This document shows, piece by piece, positions 1-9,163 of a DNA stretch of 64,000 nucleotides; position 1 is the first letter of the stretch; each line of letters opens with the position of its first letter. The stretch is from the NCBI RefSeq assembly GCF_042686025.1, contig NZ_JBHUOZ010000003.1:496001-560000 (forward strand), written 5' to 3'. The position numbers and the translations under genes were made by a program. The notes beneath the pieces are model-generated. The model made no database searches and was not told the DNA's origin. It saw nothing but the letters and a program-made list of their open reading frames with translations. The DNA is from Terrimonas rubra (GTDB lineage Bacteria; Bacteroidota; Bacteroidia; Chitinophagales; Chitinophagaceae).

Positions 1-241
1 GAATGATGGTATTACCATTATTCCCGAACTGGCCACCCTGGATATGCCGCAAAGACAGACACAACTGGTGAGGCATTTTAAAAAGCCTGCTCCCATGCGG
101 GAAGTAAGCCTGGTGGTACACCGCAATTTTGTAAAAAAGAGCCTGATAGACGTATTGAAAAACGAGATACTGGCCACAATACCGGAAAAAATTGTAAAGA
201 ATAAAGCCAGTAATGTAATTGGGATAGAGGCCGGGTTATAA
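1..241 (+). CDS. LysR-family (OxyR-like) regulator, C-terminal fragment
   Basis: Only the last 79 codons are in the window; the reading frame is open from base 2 to the TAA at 239-241 and the gene starts upstream. The residues NDGITIIPEL, then a basic stretch and a VHRNF segment, match the end of the LysR substrate-binding domain; the GITxxP motif is typical of OxyR, the peroxide-sensing activator. The cysteines that would prove OxyR lie outside the window. It converges on the outer-membrane barrel gene and the two stops overlap by 6 bases. LysR family is fairly sure; OxyR is a reasonable guess. Confidence 0.7.
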   Translation, partial: NDGITIIPELATLDMPQRQTQLVRHFKKPAPMREVSLVVHRNFVKKSLIDVLKNEILATIPEKIVKNKASNVIGIEAGL

Positions 242-2194
242 AGTTAACCTCAGCCCGCCTCCATAAAGTAATCTTTTACTATCGGTATTACTGATATAAG
301 TTATTTTATCATGGTACATATTTACAAACAGGTTTAAAGCTTTGTTACGGATGTCAAGTGTATGAGCTATGAAGAAACTGCTTTGAAATTCGGGGTATGC
401 ATTCCTGTTATCAGTGCCATTACTCAGCTTTTGGGTATAATTTGTTTTACGATAGGTCAGGTCAATGCCCAAACTTGTTTTTTTATAACCTATCCTGGTG
501 TTTAAGCCTGCTCCATTTTGTTGTATGATCCTTGCCGGGATATAAAAAATGATGTTGGGGTAGTATTCTTTTGCTGCTTCTTTTCTTTTACTGCTGCGAA
601 CTATGATACTGGTATTAAAGGTGAATGCACCATAAGTCAAAGACGGTGCCGCAATGGTAAGTAAATGGGTGAAATGTTTTACTTTATCGGTCGGTAGTAT
701 CTGGGTTGGGTTATACGGGGATACAAAATAACCGGTATAATCCAGTTTGTTTTGCTGGAAGGCATAGTTGATAATTATATTGGTCCTCTTTAAAGTTACC
801 GTAGTACCGGTATAAAAACTTTTCGTTTTAAGACTGTCAAAAAAAGTGCTTTTGTATGCCAGTTCCCTTTTCAGTTCGTCAACATTATTATTACCGTAAG
901 TGCCGAAAATACGCCAGTCAATATTTTTTTCCAGGGCCAGTATTTTTGCCAGGTTAACAGAAGAGGTGATAAAGAAGTTTGACCGTGTATGGTTAAAATC
1001 GGTAGTTGAATGAATGTTAACACCGCCTTGCAGGAATACCCTGTTTGCCAGGTGGATCATGATATTCGGAATAAAGTTGAAGTATTTTGTTTTTACGTCA
1101 AACCAGGTGGCCTGTGCAGAGGCCGCGAGTATATAAGGATTGTCAGGGTAGGATGGCCTATATTCAATAGTACTGGAAGCCCCGTGGTTATCATAATTCA
1201 ATTGCTGATCATAATACAAAACCGAGAGTCCTGGCTGTAACCTTATGTCCTTGAGTTTAATACTATATTGTAAATGATTGGCGATCTCTAATACCCGGCT
1301 TTTGGAGGTGTCGCTGTTTATAAAATGATTGCTCCTTGTATAACCGGGCATAATGAATGCCTGGTAGCCCGATATATTTGCTTTTTGATTAAAAGCTGTG
1401 TACTGCGCAGAAAAATTATTGGTAAGATGTTTGGTGAAATTGCCCTGGTAATTCAGATTGAAAAAAGTAGCGTTTGTTTTTATCCTGTGTTGCTGAACTA
1501 TTTGTAAACTATCGAGACCTTTATTTTTGCCCGAACTATTGGTGACAGAAAGAGCCAGTGTATTTTTTTGATTGAAATGGTATTCTCCCCAGGCCCGGAA
1601 AATGGTCTTATTATCGTCAACGTCCTGGTACTGTTTTCGGTTGTAGTCTGTTGGTGCATAGGTAAGACTGGCACCATACATGATTTTTTTGCCTGTACCT
1701 GCTACAGAAAGATAGTGCTGCTGAAAAAATCCTTTTTGTTTATCGGGTCCATAAACATAAGGTAGGTCCAGTCTTAATCCATTTACCTGCGTATTAAATA
1801 CTACCTGTGTTTTCTCTGAAGGGGTATAGGTTTTTACCAACACGGTAAGTTTATCGGGCCGCCGGTTATCGATACTGAAGATCGGGTTAAACAGGATTGT
1901 CAGCTCCTCAATATCATGAATATTGATCATGTGCCCCGCAGGGTGGGGGAAGCCGTTTACGAAATAATAAATAGTATCATTATTACCATCGGCAAAAATG
2001 GTCCTGTTTTTCATATACTCGCCTAAATTGTTAATGGCCAGTTTTTGCAGATCAGCTCCTTTAACGGTAATATGCTGGGAGAATTCTTTACTTACCTGTG
2101 TGGCCCAAACATTGTACTGTATAGTATCAATTTGTGATTTGGCAGTAATGGTAAACAGAACAGTGGTTAACAGTAATGAAAAAATAAAACGCAT
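236..2194 (-). CDS. Outer-membrane beta-barrel protein, TonB-receptor-like
   Basis: The protein is 652 residues from the ATG at 2194. An upstream in-frame start at 2281 would put a basic, proline-rich tail before the signal peptide and overlap the preceding hydrolase gene, so 2194 is preferred. Residues 1-20 are a signal peptide ending near AKS-Q. About 40-130 look like a reduced TonB plug, and the rest is alternating aromatic/polar strands typical of a barrel. There is no N-terminal carboxypeptidase-like domain and no clear TonB box. It follows the hydrolase gene by 40 bases and is probably cotranscribed. Substrate unknown. Confidence 0.7.
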   Translation of the reverse strand: MRFIFSLLLTTVLFTITAKSQIDTIQYNVWATQVSKEFSQHITVKGADLQKLAINNLGEYMKNRTIFADGNNDTIYYFVNGFPHPAGHMINIHDIEELTILFNPIFSIDNRRPDKLTVLVKTYTPSEKTQVVFNTQVNGLRLDLPYVYGPDKQKGFFQQHYLSVAGTGKKIMYGASLTYAPTDYNRKQYQDVDDNKTIFRAWGEYHFNQKNTLALSVTNSSGKNKGLDSLQIVQQHRIKTNATFFNLNYQGNFTKHLTNNFSAQYTAFNQKANISGYQAFIMPGYTRSNHFINSDTSKSRVLEIANHLQYSIKLKDIRLQPGLSVLYYDQQLNYDNHGASSTIEYRPSYPDNPYILAASAQATWFDVKTKYFNFIPNIMIHLANRVFLQGGVNIHSTTDFNHTRSNFFITSSVNLAKILALEKNIDWRIFGTYGNNNVDELKRELAYKSTFFDSLKTKSFYTGTTVTLKRTNIIINYAFQQNKLDYTGYFVSPYNPTQILPTDKVKHFTHLLTIAAPSLTYGAFTFNTSIIVRSSKRKEAAKEYYPNIIFYIPARIIQQNGAGLNTRIGYKKTSLGIDLTYRKTNYTQKLSNGTDNRNAYPEFQSSFFIAHTLDIRNKALNLFVNMYHDKITYISNTDSKRLLYGGGLRLTL

Positions 2195-2234
2195 GCGTGG
2201 TGGTTTGGTTGTGAGTGGAATGTGAGGCGGTATT

Positions 2235-3035
2235 TTATTGTAAAATGGTTTGTAAGGTTTGTTTGTATGCCGGAAAATCATTCAGGTTATTATGCTCCCC
2301 CTTTTCAATAGTAACCAGGTGTATATTGGGGTGACCGGCTTTCAGTTGTTTGGCATGACGATAGGGAACTAACCCGTCATTGGTCCCATGAAAAACAGTA
2401 ACCTGTGCAATCACTTCTTTTAAGTAGGTATGGGTGGGCAGGTGATAATCGGATATCCAGCTGATAGGATAGATAAGGGTGTAATTGCTCATCAAACGGT
2501 CCATACTGTAATAAGGAGTTTCCAATACCAGCTGTTTACAATCCCTTACCGAAGCCAGTTGGGCGGCAATGCCGCTGCCCAGGGAACGGCCATATAGTAT
2601 AATACTGTCTTTACTGAATTGTGCCCGGGCCATTTGATAGAGCATCATGGCATCAGCATACAAAGCTTGTTCGGAAATAGTACCCGTGCTTTTACCAAAA
2701 CCCGGGTAATCGGCCATCCACACTTCATACCCGTTATTGGTAAAATCGTTTGCCCTGTCGGCATAATGTGTTACGTTGGAACGGTTGCCGTGAAAATATA
2801 ATACCAGGCCTTTGCGTACACTGTCGGCCACGGTGAATTTGATGATATTGATATTCTTTTGTGCATTTACGGCCAGGTTCACTTCCTCAAAAGGTTGTTT
2901 AAATGCAAATACATGGCTGGCTGGGAGCGCCTCAGGTTTAAATAGCAGCTTTTCCTGTACAAAATACAATACAGCGCCAATAGCTATATATATGAACAGC
3001 AATACAATGATCCAGCGCTTTATTTTTTTCCGCAT
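2235..3035 (-). CDS. Membrane-anchored alpha/beta hydrolase
   Basis: The 266-residue protein has one N-terminal membrane anchor (about 8-27) and a serine hydrolase fold of the ABHD13/Bem46 kind. HGN at 82-84 forms the oxyanion region, GRSLGSG carries the nucleophile Ser151, and Asp220 (HGTND) and His248 (GEHNN) complete the triad. The catalytic domain should face the periplasm or sit on the inner-membrane surface. Substrate cannot be told from the sequence. A paralogue with the same layout lies at 4901-5692 on the other strand, with the DsbA-like and secreted-protein genes between them. Confidence 0.85.
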   Translation of the reverse strand: MRKKIKRWIIVLLFIYIAIGAVLYFVQEKLLFKPEALPASHVFAFKQPFEEVNLAVNAQKNINIIKFTVADSVRKGLVLYFHGNRSNVTHYADRANDFTNNGYEVWMADYPGFGKSTGTISEQALYADAMMLYQMARAQFSKDSIILYGRSLGSGIAAQLASVRDCKQLVLETPYYSMDRLMSNYTLIYPISWISDYHLPTHTYLKEVIAQVTVFHGTNDGLVPYRHAKQLKAGHPNIHLVTIEKGEHNNLNDFPAYKQTLQTILQ

Positions 3036-3213
3036 CCCGGTAATTGGTTTAGGTGCAAAGGTATCTGACGGTTTTGAGAATTATATGGCTTATTTGGAAA
3101 AAGAAAAGGATTTTGCCCGCTGTACAGCCGGTACGGAATGAAAAAGCCCAATAGTATTCCTGCAGCTGAAGTGTGCGACGCAAGGGACGATGCCACCGGC
3201 ACTGCAGCTGGTA

Positions 3214-3251
3214 ACAAAAAAATCCCGGCACTGGTACAGGCCGGGATTTTT
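3214..3251. terminator. Bidirectional intrinsic terminator
   Basis: An 11-base perfect stem (3219-3229 with 3240-3250) is flanked by an A-run on the left and a T-run on the right, so it works in either direction. It lies just after the end of the DsbA-like gene on the minus strand. Confidence 0.85.
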
Positions 3252-3268
3252 ATAATAATATAGTATTA

Positions 3269-3838
3269 TCAGGCCCGTTGTTTGGCAGGCGCTTTTTTCT
3301 TTGTTTTTTTCAATGCCTCCTCAATAGCCGCACTGATATTGGCATAAGTGGCTTTACCTTTTAAAGGTTCGTTGTTAATGAAAAACGCAGGTATTTCTTT
3401 TACACCACGGTCAATACCTTCTTTCAGGTCGTCCTGAACCTGCCAGCCAAACACACCATTTACCAGGTTGTCTAAAAAGTTCTTGCTTTTTACACCGGCT
3501 TCTTTGGAGTGTAACTTTAAACTGGTGGTACCCAGGTTACGGCGGTTTTCAAATAATACATTGTGCATTTCCCAGAATTTACCTTCCTGGGCAGCAGCAA
3601 TAGCCGCCTCGCCTGCTTTCAGGCTGCGCTGGTGTATACGGGTTTGGGGAAAGTGACGAAAGTTGAATTTTACTTTACCATCGTAGTGCTCAAGGATCTG
3701 TTTTACCACTTCATTGGCTTTAGCGCATTCTTCGCTTTCGTATTCGCCAAATTCCATCAGGGTTACAGGGGCAGTTTTACTTCCAACGAAAATATCTTTT
3801 GGCTCAATGATTTCTTCTATTTCCTTCTTAAGTGCCAT
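3269..3838 (-). CDS. DsbA-family thioredoxin-fold protein with degenerate active site
   Basis: It has 189 residues from the ATG at 3838; a TTG three codons upstream is less likely. The fold follows the DsbA/Thioredoxin_4 pattern: a strand with APVTLMEF, an inserted helical domain, and the cis-proline loop EIPAFF (Pro150). Where the family has CxxC the sequence is S35-E-E-C38, so the attacking cysteine is lost and only the second remains. No signal peptide is visible, so it is probably cytoplasmic. The C-terminal 15 residues are rich in Lys. Thiol-disulfide exchange by the usual mechanism seems unlikely; a glutathione- or chaperone-type role is possible. Confidence 0.75.
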   Translation of the reverse strand: MALKKEIEEIIEPKDIFVGSKTAPVTLMEFGEYESEECAKANEVVKQILEHYDGKVKFNFRHFPQTRIHQRSLKAGEAAIAAAQEGKFWEMHNVLFENRRNLGTTSLKLHSKEAGVKSKNFLDNLVNGVFGWQVQDDLKEGIDRGVKEIPAFFINNEPLKGKATYANISAAIEEALKKTKKKAPAKQRA

Positions 3839-4378
3839 ATTATGCAATTAACTTTTAAATGATTGATGTGTTGCCACACTTCACGGTGCTCTCAAATAAC
3901 AAATTTTGAGCCATTTGGTTTAAAAAACACCTTCAGCGGGTACCTAATGAGCGGGTGAAGGTAATTTTTTTTTAACATCAGCAAACTAATATTGTACAGT
4001 GTAATGTTAAAAAGATACAAGTATTTGATAGTTAACGATTTGTGTGTTTATTATGAAATGTGTTCACGGGATGAACGGATTTTTTTTAGTTAATATAATT
4101 TTAACCTTTCCGGTTGGGCATCTATAAAAATATTTTATAAAACCCGCCACCAGCAAGGGTTTTGCCCCAAAAAGGATGTGTTTAACACGCAAAAATCAGG
4201 CGTAAGTTGGTTTTTATCGCCACTATTCCCGTATTACTTTTACACCATCAAACAAGATAACACCTGGTAAAGGGTAAAAAACAGGTGATCTTTCCTAACA
4301 AATGCTTGCCGCCCGGCGATTGTGACCCAGAAACGTAGTAAAGTATAGCCCCTTATTATAATTATTAAAAGTAAAGTC
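3839..4378. other. 540-base intergenic region
   Basis: No convincing gene is present. It is AT-rich and holds the divergent upstream regions of the DsbA-like gene (minus) and the small secreted protein (plus). A hairpin at 3929-3935/3956-3962 is followed by a run of nine T (3965-3973) and so resembles a plus-strand terminator, although no plus-strand gene ends nearby. Promoter boxes could not be fixed with confidence. Confidence 0.5.
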
Positions 4379-4786
4379 ATGAAAAAACAAACATTAAACT
4401 TCCGTACCCTGGCATTTGCAATCATTGCATTAGTAACTGTAGCTTTTGCTACTCCCGCTGTAGCAAACAACAACAACGAAGAAAAACCAGTTCAGTTAAC
4501 CTTTATCGGTAATTTAAACAACCAGCCTGTTTATAAGCTGGATTTAAATAACCTGCAGGAAGCTGAGTACAGCATTGTAATTAAAGATGCTGCCGGTGAA
4601 GTGTTATATACCGAAAAAGTAAAAGGAACCAATATCAGCCGTAAGTTCCAGTTGAACACAGCTGAGGTGGAAGAGAATGACCTGCGCTTTGAAGTGGTTA
4701 ACCGTAAAAGTAATGCAGTAAGCATTTACGAGATCAGTAAAAGCATTTCTACCGTACAGGACTTATCTATCAACAAGATAAAATAA
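4379..4786 (+). CDS. Small secreted protein of unknown function
   Basis: The protein has 135 residues with a clear signal peptide (KK at 2-3, hydrophobic 10-29, cleavage near AVA-N). The mature part opens with an Asn run and continues as short beta-rich segments (VQLTFIGNL, YSIVIKD, EVLYTEKVKG, SRKFQL), which suggests one Ig- or C2-like beta sandwich exported to the periplasm or surface. No catalytic motif or cysteine is seen. It is a single-gene unit: a 540-base gap lies upstream and an intrinsic terminator starts about 20 bases after its stop. Confidence 0.75.
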   Translation: MKKQTLNFRTLAFAIIALVTVAFATPAVANNNNEEKPVQLTFIGNLNNQPVYKLDLNNLQEAEYSIVIKDAAGEVLYTEKVKGTNISRKFQLNTAEVEENDLRFEVVNRKSNAVSIYEISKSISTVQDLSINKIK

Positions 4787-4808
4787 GTTGTATAAAGTTT
4801 TAGTACAG

Positions 4809-4835
4809 AGCCACGGGTTTCCGTGGCTTTTTTTA
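4809..4835 (+). terminator. Intrinsic terminator
   Basis: An 8-bp stem (4809-4816 with 4821-4828) with a 4-base loop is followed by eight T. It ends the small secreted protein gene. Confidence 0.85.
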
Positions 4836-4900
4836 TGCCATAAACAGCAGCTGATAGTAAAACAGCTGCTAATAACCTATCTTAGCTGAAACGCTTTTGT

Positions 4901-5692
4901 TTGCCTGTCCTAGTCTGGTATATATTATTGGCCATTGTGGCGCTCTCCGTGCTTGCATTTTTTTTGCAGGACAGGTTTATTTTTAAACCCGAAAAACTGC
5001 ATAGGGACTTCCAGTTTAAATACGATACTCCCTTTAAAGAACTGTTTTTTGATATTGAACCAGGTGTTAGTATCAATGGGCTGCATTTTTACCGCCCGGC
5101 GCCTAACGGACTCATCCTCTATTTTCATGGCAACAGCCGCAGTATTAAAGGCTGGGCTAAATACGCCAACGATTTTTACCGGTATAATTATGATGTGGTG
5201 CTGGTAGATTACCGGGGTTTTGGTAAAAGCACCGGTAAACGTAACGAAAAAGAGATGCTGGAAGATATGCAGTTTGTGTATGAAAGGCTGGCGGAGCAGT
5301 ATTCCGAAGATCATATTATTGTATACGGCCGCAGCATTGGCAGTGGCTTTGCCACAAAAATTGCCAGCGATAATAAACCCCGTTACCTTATACTGGATGC
5401 ACCGTATTACAATTTTAAAAAAGTGGTGGAACGTTTTTTACCCGTGCTGCCTGTTCGTTATGTATTGCGGTACCACCTGCGTACCGACCTGTGGATACGC
5501 AGCGTTAGCTGCCATACCTATATCCTGCATGGTACCAGGGACCGGCTAATTCCTATCAGGCATAGTGAACGGCTGCAGGCTATTCGCCCTAAAAAAATTA
5601 CCCTCATACGCATTCACGGCGGCGGGCATAATAACCTGCCTAAGTTTAATGAATACCACAATTTTATCCGCGATATTTTAAAGAATGAGTAG
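4901..5692 (+). CDS. Membrane-anchored alpha/beta hydrolase, paralogue
   Basis: This 263-residue protein repeats the design of the hydrolase at 2235-3035: an N-terminal membrane helix (about 4-22), HGN, GRSIGSG with nucleophile Ser145, Asp214 in HGTRD and His243 in GGHNN. No ATG exists in frame before the conserved region. The frame is closed by TAG at 4883, leaving TTG 4901 (or TTG 4928, which would clip the anchor) as the start, an uncommon choice in this phylum. It stands alone between a terminator and a 230-base gap. Substrate unknown. Confidence 0.8.
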   Translation: MPVLVWYILLAIVALSVLAFFLQDRFIFKPEKLHRDFQFKYDTPFKELFFDIEPGVSINGLHFYRPAPNGLILYFHGNSRSIKGWAKYANDFYRYNYDVVLVDYRGFGKSTGKRNEKEMLEDMQFVYERLAEQYSEDHIIVYGRSIGSGFATKIASDNKPRYLILDAPYYNFKKVVERFLPVLPVRYVLRYHLRTDLWIRSVSCHTYILHGTRDRLIPIRHSERLQAIRPKKITLIRIHGGGHNNLPKFNEYHNFIRDILKNE

Positions 5693-5925
5693 GCTTTTTT
5701 TTGTACCCGGCTGCGGTACTCCTGGCAGCCCGGTTGCGTCGCACACTTGTACACCAGTTTCGCTGCTCAGCTGTTTTAATTCCTTTTCCGCTGAACCTGG
5801 TTTATAAAAGTTAATAACAATTGCCCCGCTTTAGTTTGCCGATGCCATTATGTTAATAGATTTGTAATTCGTTAATTACCTGTAATTTTTAAAGTCCCTA
5901 AACAGTCATACAATAAAGAACGCGT

Positions 5926-7062
5926 ATGAAAGCAAAATTTTACTTAATCATACTTTTAGCGGTAACTACCCTATACTCCTGCAAAACTGCCAAAAAAATG
6001 TACGCCAAAGGGCAGTACGAACAGGCTGTATCGCTTGCTGCCAAAGAACTGGCTAAAAAGCCGAATGATGTTGCCCTGCAGGATATTATCCTGAATGCTT
6101 ACCAGTACGCTATTGAAGATCATGAAACGAGGATCAATGCGCAACTGTTAAGCCAGTCGGATCTTCGCTACGAAAAAATTTACAGCGAATACCAGAGCTT
6201 GCAGCGTTTATACAATGCTATTAAAAAATACCCGGATGCTTACCAGTTGGTGAACCCCACCGATTATACCTCCTTTATTACTACCTATAAAGACCAGGCG
6301 GGTAATGCCCGTGAACAAAGAGGGGATGCCCTGATGAACCAGCAAACAAAAACAGGGTATAAGAACGCTTATTACGAGTTTCAGAAAGCACTGAGCCTGA
6401 AACCGAATGATATTGTTATTAAACAAAAAATGGACGAGGCCTACGCCAATGCCGTAACCCATGTGGTAATAAGGCCGGTGGTACGTTATGGTTTCCAGTA
6501 CAGCTCTTTCAGTTACGATTACCAGGCTTTTGATTATGACCTGCTGCGTTATGTACAGCAAAATAACCGTGGCCAGTTCCTGGCTTTCCACAACGATGCT
6601 GATCCTTATGCAGTGGCTGATAATACCGTTGACCTCCGTTTCAGTGATATCAATATCGGCCGTTACCGCGATCAGCGCAGTACCCGTGAGGTAAGCAAAC
6701 AAATTGTGGCCAAAGAGATCGTGCATAAAAAGGACTCCGTTACCTACGAGTATATTACCGTGAGGGCAAAAATAACCACCACTACCCGTACATTACAGGC
6801 AGATGGTTTGTTACAGGCTTCCATTATGGATCAGCACAACCGCCGCATCTGGAGCAACACTTTCACAGGTGATTACCGCTGGATGACCACTATTACTACC
6901 TATACCGGTGATGAAAGAGCTTTAAGTGATAACGACAAGAAATTAATTAATCAGCGGCCGGAGTTTGCGCCTTCCAATGACGAGATCATCCGCACCATTA
7001 TGAACGAGTTGCGTTATAAAACCGCCTGTGGCATCAGCGATTATTATAATGCCCGTTATTAA
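5926..7062 (+). CDS. TPR-like lipoprotein
   Basis: The protein has 378 residues. A lipobox (TLYSC, Cys19) marks a lipoprotein, and the next 60 residues (YAKGQYEQAVSLAAKEL, then a second helix pair) form a TPR-like repeat; a second one lies near 135-170 (YYEFQKALSLKPND). The C-terminal half is beta-rich with many Tyr/Arg and has no motif I recognise. The TPR part suggests assembly of a protein complex at the envelope. It is a single-gene unit closed by two hairpin terminators. Confidence 0.8.
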   Translation: MKAKFYLIILLAVTTLYSCKTAKKMYAKGQYEQAVSLAAKELAKKPNDVALQDIILNAYQYAIEDHETRINAQLLSQSDLRYEKIYSEYQSLQRLYNAIKKYPDAYQLVNPTDYTSFITTYKDQAGNAREQRGDALMNQQTKTGYKNAYYEFQKALSLKPNDIVIKQKMDEAYANAVTHVVIRPVVRYGFQYSSFSYDYQAFDYDLLRYVQQNNRGQFLAFHNDADPYAVADNTVDLRFSDINIGRYRDQRSTREVSKQIVAKEIVHKKDSVTYEYITVRAKITTTTRTLQADGLLQASIMDQHNRRIWSNTFTGDYRWMTTITTYTGDERALSDNDKKLINQRPEFAPSNDEIIRTIMNELRYKTACGISDYYNARY

Positions 7063-7086
7063 AAATACTGATCAGCATTAAACGTA

Positions 7087-7117
7087 ACATCGCTCCTTAA
7101 CGGGGGCGATGTTTTTA
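7087..7117 (+). terminator. Intrinsic terminator of the TPR lipoprotein gene
   Basis: A 7-bp stem (7087-7093 with 7106-7112) is followed by five T, 25 bases after the stop codon. Confidence 0.75.
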
Positions 7118-7143
7118 CGCTGTACATTTTCCTTATAAAATAT

Positions 7144-7178
7144 AAACGGCCACGGATAAATATTTCCGTGGCCGTTTT
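7144..7178. terminator. Strong bidirectional terminator
   Basis: A 13-bp perfect stem (7144-7156 with 7165-7177) ends in T on the plus strand and in T on the minus strand. It separates the converging TPR lipoprotein and tpx genes. Confidence 0.85.
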
Positions 7179-7194
7179 ACTGTAAAAAAATCAC

Positions 7195-7692
7195 TTATTT
7201 CAATGATGCCAGGGCGGCGCTGTAGTCCGGCTCCTGCGCAATTTCAGGTACCTGTTCAGCATATAACACTTTGCCGTTCTCATCAACCGTTACTACGGCA
7301 CGGCTTAATAAACCTTTTAAAGGCGAGTCGGTCAGGGTTACGCCATAATCACTGCCAAAGCTGCTTCTGAAAGCCGATAAACTTTCCACGTTATTCAATC
7401 CCTCAGCAGCACAAAAACGGCTCAATGCAAAAGGCAGGTCATTGGAAATACATAAAACCGTGGTATTATCCAGGCCGGAGGCTTCTGCATTGAATTTTCT
7501 TACCGAAGCGGCACAAACACCTGTATCTACACTGGGGAAAATATTCAGCACCAGTTTCTTTCCCTGGTAATCCTGTAATGATTTTTCTGACAGGTCTGAC
7601 GCCGTTAACTCAAAAGCCGGTGCAGCCTGACCATTTTGCGGTAAACTGCCTGATGTATGTACTTCATTGCCTTTAAACGTAATTGTGCTCAT
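7195..7692 (-). CDS. tpx: Thiol peroxidase Tpx
   Basis: An atypical 2-Cys peroxiredoxin that reduces hydrogen peroxide and alkyl hydroperoxides with electrons from thioredoxin. It has 165 residues, the usual Tpx length. The peroxidatic Cys60 sits in the PSVDTGVC motif and the resolving Cys94 in SRFC, with the standard 34-residue spacing of the Tpx subfamily. No signal peptide is seen, so it is cytoplasmic. It is a single-gene unit; the OxyR-like regulator at the window start is 7 kb away, so a regulatory link is only a guess. Confidence 0.97.
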   Translation of the reverse strand: MSTITFKGNEVHTSGSLPQNGQAAPAFELTASDLSEKSLQDYQGKKLVLNIFPSVDTGVCAASVRKFNAEASGLDNTTVLCISNDLPFALSRFCAAEGLNNVESLSAFRSSFGSDYGVTLTDSPLKGLLSRAVVTVDENGKVLYAEQVPEIAQEPDYSAALASLK

Positions 7693-7792
7693 AGTATATA
7701 TTTTATATCAATAATGTTGAATAGGTAAAGTTAGAAGTTTGACCGATAGAATGATAGGAGAAAGACGTTAATTTTAAATGAATGCCTTAAAT

Positions 7793-7823
7793 AAAAAACG
7801 CATACACCGGGTATGCGTTTTTT
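7793..7823. terminator. Bidirectional intrinsic terminator
   Basis: A 13-bp perfect stem (7793-7805 with 7811-7823) bears A and T runs on both sides. It closes the YceI gene on the minus strand. Confidence 0.85.
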
Positions 7824-7847
7824 AATAAAGTTAATATCTGTAAGTAA

Positions 7848-8432
7848 TTATTTGGTTTCAGTTTGTGTAAACTCACCATCGGCTTTGATGCGTACTTCAT
7901 CGCTCACCATAGCTGCGGGGAATTTATCACCTACTTTAAAATCAGAACGTTTAATGGTACCGGTGATCTGGAAACCGGCAGTTTGTTTTTTACTCATGGG
8001 GTTTTCTACCAAACCACGGTAAGTAAGATCCAGGCTAACGGGTTTGGTAACACCGTGTAAAGTAAGATTACCTGCCAGTTTGTATTTATTTTTACCCGCT
8101 TTCTTAATACCGGTACTTTTAAAGTTTAATGTAGGGAACTTTTCCACATCAAAAAAATCAGCGCTTTTTAAATGGTTATCCCTGGCTTCAATACGGGTAT
8201 TGATAGAGGACGTTTTAGCCGACAGCTCAAATACCGCGTCACTGAAATCGGCTTTGGATGATTGTACGGTTACATCAAAATCATTGAAAGTGCCCGATAC
8301 ATCGCTAACACCTAAGTGGGTTACCGTAAATTGTATCTGGGAATGTGCATCGTCATTTTCCCAGGTGTTGTTAAAAGTAACGAAAGCGGTCAATGATACA
8401 AATGCAAGTGCTGCAAGTAAGATTTTTTTCAT
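7848..8432 (-). CDS. YceI-family periplasmic lipid-binding protein
   Basis: The protein has 194 residues with a signal peptide (KK, then hydrophobic to about residue 20). The mature part is a complete YceI lipocalin-like barrel: the HSQIQFTVTHLG opening, the NTRIEARDNHLKSADFFD segment, FPTLNFKST, and GNLTLHGVTKPV. Family members bind polyisoprenoids or amphiphiles in the periplasm and are often induced by stress or alkali. It is a lone gene. Family is certain; ligand unknown. Confidence 0.93.
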   Translation of the reverse strand: MKKILLAALAFVSLTAFVTFNNTWENDDAHSQIQFTVTHLGVSDVSGTFNDFDVTVQSSKADFSDAVFELSAKTSSINTRIEARDNHLKSADFFDVEKFPTLNFKSTGIKKAGKNKYKLAGNLTLHGVTKPVSLDLTYRGLVENPMSKKQTAGFQITGTIKRSDFKVGDKFPAAMVSDEVRIKADGEFTQTETK

Positions 8433-8588
8433 CTGTTTTGTTTTTAGGTATGTTTAGAATACTTATGCGTTAAGTTGGAAAGGCAAAGTTATTACCGGCC
8501 ATGGCGCCGGCCATTGCTTTAGGACAAGAAAAACCATTGATATAAGTCAATGGAGTGTTTCATACAGGGTATCATAAAAGCTTAAAAA

Positions 8589-8606
8589 CCGCTGTAAGAA
8601 CAGCGG
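8589..8606 (-). terminator. Intrinsic terminator of the CsbD-like gene
   Basis: A 7-bp stem (8589-8595 with 8600-8606) is followed on the minus strand by five T. Confidence 0.75.
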
Positions 8607-8652
8607 CTTTTAATTTTGAACATAAAGTATCCGGAAAAATAAGAAGCAGGTA

Positions 8653-8844
8653 TTATAGACTTTCGATCCATTCCTTTACTTCTTCCTTGGTTTTTCCAAT
8701 TTTTTTCTGGATCCTTCCTAACAGTTCATCATCTTTACCTTCCTCGTATAACAGATCATCTTCTGTGAGGTCTGCATATTTTTGTTTCACTTTACCTTTC
8801 ACTTCGTTCCAGGTGCCTTTGAGTTTAAGTTTCCACGATTCCAT
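8653..8844 (-). CDS. CsbD-like general stress protein
   Basis: A 63-residue highly charged protein with the CsbD core (WNEVKGKVKQKYADLTEDDL). The family is induced by general stress and starvation in many bacteria; its molecular role is unknown. It forms a one-gene unit with its own terminator. No signal peptide is seen. Confidence 0.9.
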   Translation of the reverse strand: MESWKLKLKGTWNEVKGKVKQKYADLTEDDLLYEEGKDDELLGRIQKKIGKTKEEVKEWIESL

Positions 8845-9163
8845 ATTGCTATATTTTAGATGATTAACAATAAAAGTTCATACCGGCCGGTACCAGTCCG
8901 GTCTAGTGTATTATCAATAAATGGAAAACCGTGCCAGGAATGCCCTTGTTTTTTATAAAATAGGAATAACCCCGATTAAAGCCTACCTTTCCACCAGTCG
9001 GGATTAGCAGGAGCAGATAATTACTTTTCTTCTCTTTTCATTATCATCTTATCTTTCTTTACTTGTGACCACTTTTTATAGCTGATTGTAGAACAGGTTT
9101 ATATGTTGAGGAATAAACTTATGCCATGAAGCTTGGGATAGACTAACTGTTAAATATTAAATT
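8845..9163. other. 319-base intergenic region
   Basis: Upstream region shared by the divergent CsbD-like gene and the small protein at 9164. AT-rich, with no gene, no long hairpin and no clear operator seen. Confidence 0.5.
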
